This document shows positions 1 through 5,369 of a DNA stretch of 5,369 bases, one piece after another; within the stretch, counting starts at the first letter, position 1, and each line of letters starts with the position of its first letter. The notes beneath the pieces were generated by a model. The model did not search any database and was not told where the DNA came from. It worked only from the letters and a program-made list of their open reading frames with translations. The stretch is from Planctomycetaceae bacterium (GTDB lineage Bacteria; Planctomycetota; Planctomycetia; Planctomycetales; Planctomycetaceae). The stretch spans positions 1-5,369 of the forward strand of contig CANHVD010000455.1 of the NCBI GenBank assembly GCA_947463775.1, read 5' to 3'. Both the position numbers and the translations under genes were made by a program.

Positions 1-267
1 CACCCGGAAATGGATTTTCTGGGACCTCAAAGTCGCGGTGGCACATGTGTCACGATGCATCTTTACGTGGCCGACGCCGATGCCGTTTTTGCTCGCGCCA
101 TCGCCGCCGGAGCAAAAGAACTGAGGCCTCTGTGTGATCAGTTTTATGGCGATCGAAGTGGAGCCGTGACCGATCCGTGGGGCCATGTCTGGTCGATCGC
201 TTCGCGAGTGGAAGAGATTACCTCAGACGAGATTCAGCGTCGATTTCAGGAACTTTACGGTGACTGA
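1..267 (+). CDS. VOC-family (PhnB-like glyoxalase/bleomycin resistance fold) protein, C-terminal part
   Basis: The reading frame is open from the first base, where codons for His-Pro-Glu precede the first Met at position 10. That Met is therefore probably internal, and the gene is cut by the left edge. About 88 residues are visible against a usual length of roughly 140-160 for this family. They form the second beta-alpha-beta-beta-beta module: a MHLYVADADAVFARAIAAGA segment (strand then helix), then a DQFYGDRSGAVTDPWGHVW segment and a polar C-terminal helix. The FYGDRSG...DPWGHVW block is typical of PhnB-like VOC proteins. Such proteins can bind a metal and include glyoxalases, dioxygenases and antibiotic-binding proteins, so neither activity nor substrate can be assigned, and the metal ligands cannot be placed without the missing half. 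The stop lies 54 bases before the preferred start of the next gene on the same strand, so co-transcription is possible. Family is secure; function is unknown. Confidence 0.85.
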   Translation, partial: HPEMDFLGPQSRGGTCVTMHLYVADADAVFARAIAAGAKELRPLCDQFYGDRSGAVTDPWGHVWSIASRVEEITSDEIQRRFQELYGD

Positions 268-321
268 CGCGTGATCTTCGCCTTCGTGATACGTTCCCTG
301 CCCCGAGTCGACGGTTATAAA

Positions 322-1635
322 ATGAGTACCGAGGTTGTTCAACGAAGGAAGCGCTCTCGCGGCCGGGTGTGGCTGTTTCGTTGCATCATGTCGCTGTTCG
401 TCTACGGCGTCATTGAGCTGATCTCCGTTGGCGCGCTGAGAGTAACTCATGAGAGTGGCTCGTTGTCGATGTTGCATTTGTGGCAGAAGGACGTCGCCTC
501 GGGCGAAAATGTTTCCGATGGTGCTTTTGAGACGATTCATCCGTATCTTGGATGGGTTCACAATCCTCAAAACCCGGGTGCGGAGAATGTTGGGAGTCGC
601 AAAACGCCCGTTAACCATCTTGGATTTCGTGACGATGGAGAGAGCGTTTATCATCGAGCAGACGACGTGTTTATCGTTGGGATTGCTGGTGGCTCCGTCG
701 CATTTCAGTTTTCGTGGGCGGCAGAAGAACTTCTGAAGCAGAAGCTCGCCGATCATCCTCGTGTTCGCGGTCGCCGAATACAGTTTGTGCGTTTGGCATT
801 GTCGGGATACAAACAGCCTCAGCAACTGCTCGCGTACTCCTACCTGACTGCGTTGGGTGCCGAGTTTGACTTGATCATCAATATCGATGGCTTCAATGAA
901 ACCGTACTGGGGATTGAGGAAAACGCAGTCTCGAATACCGCGTTGAGTTATCCTCGTTCATGGCATGCCCGGTCAATTGTCATCACTGATCCTCGCAAGT
1001 CCGCCGATTCGGCTCGTCTGCTTAATCTGAGGGCGAAGCGTCAGGAGATGGCTCGAGATATCCTCGCGTCGCCCTTGAACTGGTCTCCCCTGATGAATCT
1101 GGTTTGGTATTTCAGGGACCAGAGGGCTCACAATGAGCTGACGGACCTTGGACTGGAAGTATCGAGGTCGAACCGATCAAGCTTTATCCATCATGGCCCC
1201 GCCAATTCAAAATCGAAAGCTGCGGTTGAGAACGAGGCCGTGGCAATTTGGCAGCGGTGTTCTTTGGCGATGCATCAACTTTGCCGGGCTAATGGAACTC
1301 TGTATCTTCATGTTCTGCAACCCAACCAATATGTCCCGGATTCGAAGCCTTTGACGGAATTTGAGAAGGAAAAATGCATTGATCCGGGCGGTTCAGTGGA
1401 CATGACTGTTAAGGCTTTGTTCCCCCGACTCATGGAACAGGGCCGGAAAATGCGGTCGGACGGATTGGCCTTCAGCGACCAAACCCAAGTGTTTTCCGCA
1501 GTCACGGAATCCCTTTACGTGGATCCGTGGTGCCATTTCAACGAGGAAGGCAACAGATTGTTGTGCGAGGCCATCGTGCCGGAGATTCTCGTGCTTCTGG
1601 ATCAGCAACAACCCCGCCAAATCGAAGAAAGGTGA
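322..1635 (+). CDS. membrane-anchored SGNH/GDSL-hydrolase-like protein, function unknown
   Basis: This is a 437-residue protein if read from the ATG. An in-frame GTG at 271 would add 17 residues and sit 3 bases after the VOC stop. I prefer the ATG because it gives a short basic N-terminus (QRRKRSRGR, residues 7-15) directly before a single hydrophobic segment (about residues 17-39), which predicts an N-in anchor with the rest outside the cytoplasm. No clear ribosome binding site decides between them. After the anchor come HPYLGW (73-78) and NHLGFR (88-93), which in my experience often precede SGNH domains in planctomycete proteins. Landmarks follow in SGNH order: GGSVA with Ser125 as candidate nucleophile, ALSGY with Gly162, GFNE with Asn192, and DPWCHFNEEGN near the C-terminus with Asp401 and His405. 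All four blocks are present, so an esterase or acyl-transfer role on envelope polysaccharide or lipid is plausible, but the substrate is unknown. Sequence outside these blocks is divergent, and a non-catalytic member cannot be excluded. Confidence 0.8.
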   Translation: MSTEVVQRRKRSRGRVWLFRCIMSLFVYGVIELISVGALRVTHESGSLSMLHLWQKDVASGENVSDGAFETIHPYLGWVHNPQNPGAENVGSRKTPVNHLGFRDDGESVYHRADDVFIVGIAGGSVAFQFSWAAEELLKQKLADHPRVRGRRIQFVRLALSGYKQPQQLLAYSYLTALGAEFDLIINIDGFNETVLGIEENAVSNTALSYPRSWHARSIVITDPRKSADSARLLNLRAKRQEMARDILASPLNWSPLMNLVWYFRDQRAHNELTDLGLEVSRSNRSSFIHHGPANSKSKAAVENEAVAIWQRCSLAMHQLCRANGTLYLHVLQPNQYVPDSKPLTEFEKEKCIDPGGSVDMTVKALFPRLMEQGRKMRSDGLAFSDQTQVFSAVTESLYVDPWCHFNEEGNRLLCEAIVPEILVLLDQQQPRQIEER

Positions 1636-1759
1636 ACTTTTCGGTTCGGGCAGGCTCTTCCAGTTTGTGTGATTCGGGTGAATCTGCCCAAAATCAGGAT
1701 CGAATGCGGACCGGCAAAAACATACACTACGACTCAGGAAACGCACTGTTCTGCGCGTG

Positions 1760-1888
1760 ATGCACGCGGGAGCAACGTCCGAAGAATGGGGTACGGCGTT
1801 TCAGACGTTCGAAATTCGTCGTATTTCCACTGCGGAAATCACGACATCCGACTGGAAAAGTCGGGTTCTTTGTCCAATTGAACACTAA
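1760..1888 (+). CDS. possible 42-residue leader ORF upstream of ilvB (doubtful)
   Basis: An ATG at 1760 opens a 42-codon frame ending with TAA at 1886-1888, 18 bases before the acetolactate synthase start and in the same frame. The predicted peptide begins MHAGATSEEW and ends VLCPIEH. It has mixed, protein-like composition but no signal peptide, membrane segment or recognised motif, and it is not rich in Ile, Leu or Val as a classical branched-chain attenuator peptide would be. No Shine-Dalgarno sequence precedes the ATG. The frame overlaps several predicted hairpins, so base composition here may reflect RNA structure instead of coding. It could be a chance open frame; it is listed because it is the only fair-sized ATG-initiated frame in this gap. 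Confidence 0.15.
   Translation: MHAGATSEEWGTAFQTFEIRRISTAEITTSDWKSRVLCPIEH
1774..1871 (+). promoter_or_regulatory. hairpin-rich candidate RNA leader of ilvB, ending in a terminator-like stem
   Basis: Three consecutive inverted repeats are visible. First, AACGTC (1774-1779) pairs with GACGTT (1804-1809), with GAAG/TTTC pairing inside it. Second, GTCGT-ATTTCC (1818-1828) pairs with GGAAAT-(C)-ACGAC (1834-1845): 11 pairs, one bulged C and a 5-base loop. Third, CCGACT (1848-1853) pairs with AGTCGG (1859-1864) around the loop GGAAA, and the U-rich TTCTTT (1866-1871) follows. The third stem has the shape of a weak intrinsic terminator lying 35 bases before the ilvB start, which is where an attenuator would sit. 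Branched-chain biosynthesis genes are often controlled by attenuation or T-box leaders, but I see no T-box consensus and no Ile/Leu/Val-rich leader peptide. A regulatory role is inference; the inverted repeats are seen directly. Confidence 0.3.
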
Positions 1889-1893
1889 GAAGT

Positions 1894-1898
1894 AAGGG
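1894..1898 (+). promoter_or_regulatory. ribosome binding site of ilvB
   Basis: AAGGG sits 8 bases before the TTG at 1907 and is a partial match to the Shine-Dalgarno consensus. It helps decide the start. An in-frame TAA at 1886-1888 blocks any extension, no ATG or GTG lies between that stop and the TTG, and the next Met is residue 20, inside the conserved domain. Confidence 0.55.
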
Positions 1899-1906
1899 TC
1901 ACGACG

Positions 1907-3682
1907 TTGGCTACTGTCGAAAAAGCTACGCAGACAATCAACGGCGCTCAGATTTTGATCGAGATGCTGGTCCGGCTGGGTACGGACACGATTTACGCTT
2001 ATCCCGGTGGATGCAGCATGCCGCTGCACCAGGCTCTGCGTGAGCAGCGGGATCGAATTCGCACCATTCTGCCTCGCCATGAGCAGGGCGGTTGCTTCGC
2101 GGCTCAGGGGATTGCTCGCTCAACCGGTCAGGTTGGGGTCTGTATGGCAACCAGCGGTCCGGGAGCCACTAACCTGGTCACCGGGATTGCTGATGCCAAG
2201 CTGGACAGCATTCCGCTGATTGCAATTACCGGCCAGGTTCCTCAGGCGGTGATTGGCAGCGATGCGTTCCAGGAAACGCCGATGGTCGAAGTTTGTCGAG
2301 CCATCACTAAGCATCACTACATGATCACGGACGTTCGTGACGTGGCTCGGATCGTGAAAGAAGCTTTTCACATTGCTTCCACAGGACGCCCTGGTCCCGT
2401 TCTGATCGACGTTCCGAAAGACGTTCAGCTCGATTCCATTCCGCTTAGCGACGTTGACTTCGATCCTCCGATGAATCTTCCAGGCTACCGTCCGGAAGTT
2501 CGCGCGATTGCTCCGGAACAGGTTCGACAGGTGATCGCTGCCATTCGCCGCTCGAAGCGTCCTGTGCTTTACGTGGGCGGTGGTTGCATCCAGAGCGAAG
2601 CGTCGGAAGAACTGACCAAGTTTGCAGTTCGAACCGGGATCCCGGTTGCAATGACGGTGATGGGGCTTGGGGTTTTCCCAGGAACTCACCCACAGTCTTT
2701 GCACATGCTGGGAATGCACGGAACTGTTTACGCCAATTATGCAGTCGATCAGTCAGACCTGCTGCTGGCGTTTGGTGTTCGGTTCGATGACCGAGTGACC
2801 GGCAAGCTTGAAGAGTTCGCCAAGCACGGCAAGATCGTGCATATCGATATCGACCCTTCAGAAATCCACAAGAACAAAGAAGCTCACATTCCGATTCATG
2901 CGGATGTCAAAGAAGCTCTCGTGGCTCTGAATGCCGCTCTGACCCAGGAAGATATTCCGGATCTGAGCGAGTGGTCTCATCAGATTGCTGGCTGGAAAGC
3001 CAAGTTCCCTCTCGGCTATGCCGATGCTGGTGACGCAATTCTGCAGCAATATGCGATTGACGAGCTTTGGCGTCAGTCTCACACCATGGACACTTACATC
3101 ACAGTGGGTGTGGGTCAGCATCAGATGTGGGCTGCTCAGTTCTATAAGTTTGATAAGCCTCGTCGTTGGCTGAGCAGTTCTGGTCTCGGAACAATGGGCT
3201 TCGGTCTACCAGCAGCGATGGGTGTTCAGACCGCTCATCCGAACGCAATTGTCGTTGACATCGACGGCGATGGTTCGTTCCAGATGAACATTCAGGAACT
3301 GGCCACCCTGCATTGTGAAAAGTTGCCGGTCAAGATTCTGCTGCTCAATAACCAGCATCTGGGGATGGTCGTGCAGTGGGAAGATCGGTTTATGTCCGGT
3401 CGCCGTGCGAACACATATTTGGGACCGATTGATCATCCGGAAGCTCTGGGTGAAGGCGACGGTTCAATGCCTGACGAAACGTTTCCAAACTTCGTGGCGA
3501 TTGCCAAAGGTTACGGAGTTCAGGCGAAGCAGGTTCGCAGCAAGGCCGAGTATCCAAAAGCCCTCGCAGAAATGCTGGCCAGCAAAGAACCATACCTTCT
3601 GGACGTTATCTGTCCTTATCAGGAACACGTTCTGCCAATGATCCCAAGCGGTCGTACTGTCCGTGAGATCATTATCGAGTGA
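1907..3682 (+). CDS. ilvB: acetolactate synthase, large (catalytic) subunit, biosynthetic type
   Basis: This thiamine-diphosphate (ThDP) enzyme of the cytoplasm condenses two pyruvates to 2-acetolactate (valine, leucine), or pyruvate with 2-oxobutyrate to 2-aceto-2-hydroxybutyrate (isoleucine). The 591-residue protein is full length for the family and begins at TTG. Its three domains are in order: N-terminal ThDP-binding domain (about 12-180) with YPGGCSMPLHQ (32-42) and the catalytic Glu59 in PRHEQGG; central FAD-binding domain (about 200-345) with GVRFDDRVTGK (290-300); and C-terminal ThDP domain (about 375-570) with GDGSF (454-458) plus Asn461 as metal site. Features that separate it from other ThDP enzymes are GQVP (109-112), QHLGMVVQWEDRF (483-495) with Trp491, and IPSG (579-582). 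Compared with plant enzymes there is an insertion of roughly ten residues around 507-522, and Cys36 sits where Arabidopsis has Ala122. No regulatory subunit gene (ilvN) follows; a terminator closes the unit. Confidence 0.97.
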   Translation: MATVEKATQTINGAQILIEMLVRLGTDTIYAYPGGCSMPLHQALREQRDRIRTILPRHEQGGCFAAQGIARSTGQVGVCMATSGPGATNLVTGIADAKLDSIPLIAITGQVPQAVIGSDAFQETPMVEVCRAITKHHYMITDVRDVARIVKEAFHIASTGRPGPVLIDVPKDVQLDSIPLSDVDFDPPMNLPGYRPEVRAIAPEQVRQVIAAIRRSKRPVLYVGGGCIQSEASEELTKFAVRTGIPVAMTVMGLGVFPGTHPQSLHMLGMHGTVYANYAVDQSDLLLAFGVRFDDRVTGKLEEFAKHGKIVHIDIDPSEIHKNKEAHIPIHADVKEALVALNAALTQEDIPDLSEWSHQIAGWKAKFPLGYADAGDAILQQYAIDELWRQSHTMDTYITVGVGQHQMWAAQFYKFDKPRRWLSSSGLGTMGFGLPAAMGVQTAHPNAIVVDIDGDGSFQMNIQELATLHCEKLPVKILLLNNQHLGMVVQWEDRFMSGRRANTYLGPIDHPEALGEGDGSMPDETFPNFVAIAKGYGVQAKQVRSKAEYPKALAEMLASKEPYLLDVICPYQEHVLPMIPSGRTVREIIIE

Positions 3683-3711
3683 TACTTGCTGGTTATTGAT
3701 CACACACATCG

Positions 3712-3746
3712 AAGCACTGCCCCGATTTGGAGCAGTGCTTTTTTTT
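3712..3746 (+). terminator. intrinsic terminator of ilvB
   Basis: A perfect 9-base inverted repeat, AAGCACTGC (3712-3720) and GCAGTGCTT (3732-3740), encloses an 11-base loop and runs into eight consecutive T (3739-3746). It begins 29 bases after the ilvB stop. There is no A-run on the left side, so it should act only on + strand transcription and would not stop the convergent fhcA transcript. Confidence 0.92.
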
Positions 3747-3784
3747 GCTCTACTGATCTTACAGGCCGTCGGATGTCATAGTCA

Positions 3785-5369
3785 TCATCGCCCGTTGGTC
3801 GGTATTTCCGTTGTGTGTTCGCCGATGTCATGTGCATCCACAGCGAAGTTTGCGAACTGCAGCGTTGAGTTGCGATCAAACCATTCTCGAATCACGGGCG
3901 TGGCATCTTCACTGTACGCGGGCTTGACCATCATCGTACGGCCATCGGTGATTTCTCGAATCTCCCCGTCCTCGATAATCATCGTCCCATGGCTGAACAC
4001 ATAACGCGGCATGCGGAACATGGCTTCAATATCCGCCTGGCAATTGTAAACAGTGACATCAGCGTCCGCGCCGGGGCCAAGATGCCCCTTGTGCTTTAAC
4101 CCCAGCATGCGTGCTGGAGATGCTCGCGTAATGATGGCGATTTCGTTCAGGGTATATTCGCGAGTCAGCTCCGCCAGCGTGCAGTGCTGTCGAATCTTCT
4201 GCGGAAGCCTTTTCATGAACTCTTCACGACGCGATCGTTCCATCAGCAGCGCGATGATCTCCGGGTAGGCCAGAAATGATCCGCCGTTGGGATGATCAGT
4301 GCTCATGGCAATCCGCCATGGGTCATTGACCAGCAGGTACCATTCGAGTCCGATTGCCCACTGCAGAGAATGCACAAAGCTGCTGTCGCGATAAGTGATG
4401 GGCACGATGCCGCAGCCACCTTCCAGCTCGACGTCACCACTGAACCATTTTCCGCCCGTGACTTTGTGAAGATAGTGCCCCAAAGGCCCGTCTCCTGTCA
4501 TGGATGTCGTTTCACCGAACATCACCTGCCCCACGTCGACGGTCAACAACGGATGGTTGTTAACATAGTCGGCCAACGCGGGAACCTGTGAGCAGAACGT
4601 CGACTGATCATCGAGGCTGCCGCCGTAACTGTGAAACTGAATATGCGTCAGATGGGCTCGTGAGCCATCAAGAGACTTCATGGTCTCCAGAGTCGTGGTC
4701 CAGTTCCCCGGGATTCCCAGGTGATTGCAGTGGATATGTACGGGATGAGGCAAGCTGAGGCGATCCGCTGAGCGAGCCAACTCCGTCAGGATCTGGCGAG
4801 GAGTCACGTTGTGGTGAGAAACGATTTCATCCAGACCACAGTAGCCATCGCCTCCGCTTTTCCACATCTCAACGCCACCGGGATTCACCAGCTTGACCGC
4901 GTAACCACCAGTGGAATTCAGCAGCCATGCCACGGAGGCATCGATCAGTTCGGGACTTTGCTTCGCGATTTGCTCCATGATCAGATGGTTGTTGCCCATC
5001 ATCACATAGAAGCCTTTGTCGATGATGGGAGTATCCTGAAGCTCGTCATGGGCGTGTCTTGCACCAATTGGTGGGACAGCCGCATCAAAAGCTGTTGTGT
5101 ATCCCAAGCCTGCGTACAGATAACCTGTCGTGTAGGTGCTGGGGACAGTGCCCAGAGTTCCGGAGCGAGTCAGATTGGTGCGAGCCATGACTCGGGCACG
5201 GCGACGCTGCTCCGGCAGCATTTTGCGAGCGGTGTTGACCTTGGGACCGGCGATGTGACAGTGCATATCGACACCGCCCGGCATGATGATCATGCCCGTC
5301 ACGTCAACAATGATTTCGGCTCGAACATCCGGATTCTCGGGGGCCGCGATAATGCGACCGTCCTGCATC
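3785..5369 (-). CDS. fhcA: formylmethanofuran dehydrogenase/hydrolase subunit A (FhcA/FwdA-FmdA type), 5' end cut
   Basis: This is the zinc-dependent amidohydrolase subunit. In methanogens FwdA interconverts formyl-methanofuran and formate; in methylotrophic bacteria and planctomycetes FhcA, in the FhcABCD complex, hydrolyses formyl-methanofuran to formate in H4MPT-linked formaldehyde oxidation. The 527 visible residues show the metal site of the family: GVDMHCHIAGPK with His36 and His38, VKLVNPGG with Lys159 (candidate carboxylated bridging lysine), HIHCNHLG (His211, His213, His216), THIQFH (His242, His246) and STDHPNGG with Asp358 (candidate catalytic Asp). Also typical are VGQVMFGETTSMTGDGP (278-294) and GGCGIVPITYRD (317-328). 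The Met at 5366-5368 starts MQDGRIIAAP, which normally lies some 20-35 residues into the protein, so the true start is beyond the right edge. The gene converges on ilvB with 102 bases between the stops. Partner fhc genes would be expected upstream, off the window. Confidence 0.95.
   Translation of the reverse strand, partial: MQDGRIIAAPENPDVRAEIIVDVTGMIIMPGGVDMHCHIAGPKVNTARKMLPEQRRRARVMARTNLTRSGTLGTVPSTYTTGYLYAGLGYTTAFDAAVPPIGARHAHDELQDTPIIDKGFYVMMGNNHLIMEQIAKQSPELIDASVAWLLNSTGGYAVKLVNPGGVEMWKSGGDGYCGLDEIVSHHNVTPRQILTELARSADRLSLPHPVHIHCNHLGIPGNWTTTLETMKSLDGSRAHLTHIQFHSYGGSLDDQSTFCSQVPALADYVNNHPLLTVDVGQVMFGETTSMTGDGPLGHYLHKVTGGKWFSGDVELEGGCGIVPITYRDSSFVHSLQWAIGLEWYLLVNDPWRIAMSTDHPNGGSFLAYPEIIALLMERSRREEFMKRLPQKIRQHCTLAELTREYTLNEIAIITRASPARMLGLKHKGHLGPGADADVTVYNCQADIEAMFRMPRYVFSHGTMIIEDGEIREITDGRTMMVKPAYSEDATPVIREWFDRNSTLQFANFAVDAHDIGEHTTEIPTNGR

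Noticed and set aside
223..825. 200-codon open frame on the - strand opposite the SGNH-like gene
   Set aside because: It is antisense to a gene with clear motifs, its protein has no recognisable domain, and it also runs through the end of the VOC gene.
1648..1689. GGGCAG/CTGCCC and GATTC/GAATC inverted repeats just after the SGNH-like gene, considered as its terminator
   Set aside because: The two stems compete for the same bases and neither is followed by a T-run, so there is no support for intrinsic termination here.
1669..1704. GTG-initiated frame beginning with several Ile, Val and Leu codons, considered as a branched-chain attenuator peptide
   Set aside because: There is no ribosome binding site, the frame runs on for 70 codons with no control codon cluster near a stop, and the residues are interspersed instead of in a run.
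1754..1768. CGCGTG-ATG-CACGCG palindrome, considered as an operator or hairpin
   Set aside because: The stem is perfect but short with a 3-base loop, and it is a single occurrence with no known operator match; chance is a sufficient explanation.
1870..1898. TTGTCC followed by an A/T-rich stretch, considered as a promoter for ilvB
   Set aside because: Any -10 box at proper spacing would overlap the ribosome binding site, and no good TATAAT-like hexamer is present.
2120..2719. 199-codon open frame on the - strand inside ilvB
   Set aside because: It lies wholly opposite a conserved part of acetolactate synthase; its translation is rich in Asn, His and Arg and shows no family signature.
3663..4004. 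113-codon + strand frame spanning the ilvB end, the terminator and the fhcA 3' end
   Set aside because: It crosses a strong terminator and is antisense to fhcA; the hydrophobic stretch comes from translating the T-run of the terminator.
5366..5368. ATG at the right edge taken as the true fhcA start
   Set aside because: The residues after it correspond to an internal segment of FwdA/FhcA proteins, so the N-terminus is most likely beyond the window.

Overview
The window looks like part of a planctomycete chromosome, possibly near Gimesia or Fuerstiella. The main reason is a bacterial formylmethanofuran dehydrogenase/hydrolase subunit A gene (fhcA) of the tetrahydromethanopterin (H4MPT)-linked C1 pathway. 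In bacteria this pathway is mostly confined to methylotrophic proteobacteria and planctomycetes. Moderate GC, a TTG start and weak Shine-Dalgarno signals fit, and so does a membrane-anchored SGNH-like protein of a style common in planctomycetes. The assignment is inference from gene content; there is no rRNA or other phylogenetic marker here.

Layout, left to right. (1) Positions 1-267, + strand: the C-terminal half of a PhnB-like VOC (glyoxalase/bleomycin-resistance fold) protein, cut by the left edge. (2) Positions 322-1635 (or 271-1635 from a GTG), + strand: a 437-residue protein with one N-terminal membrane segment and an SGNH-hydrolase-like outer domain that keeps the Ser, Gly, Asn and Asp-x-x-x-His landmarks; its substrate is unknown. 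(3) Positions 1636-1906: a 271-base intergenic stretch with several hairpins. The last two lie back to back and are followed by a short U-rich run, so this may be a structured leader of the next gene. It also holds a 42-codon open frame of doubtful status. (4) Positions 1907-3682, + strand: a complete acetolactate synthase catalytic subunit (ilvB type) starting at TTG, followed by a strong intrinsic terminator at 3712-3746. (5) Positions 3785-5369, - strand: fhcA, convergent with ilvB and cut at its 5' end by the right edge.

The genes do not form one pathway. The acetolactate synthase commits pyruvate (or pyruvate plus 2-oxobutyrate) to valine/leucine (or isoleucine) synthesis. FhcA is the amidohydrolase subunit of the complex that releases formate from formyl-methanofuran at the end of H4MPT-dependent formaldehyde oxidation. 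The VOC and SGNH genes are close on the same strand and may be co-transcribed, but nothing ties them functionally. No mobile element, CRISPR array, tRNA or rRNA was seen. The most interesting points are the fhcA gene, the hairpin-rich ilvB leader, the absence of an adjacent ilvN, and the uncharacterised SGNH-like protein.
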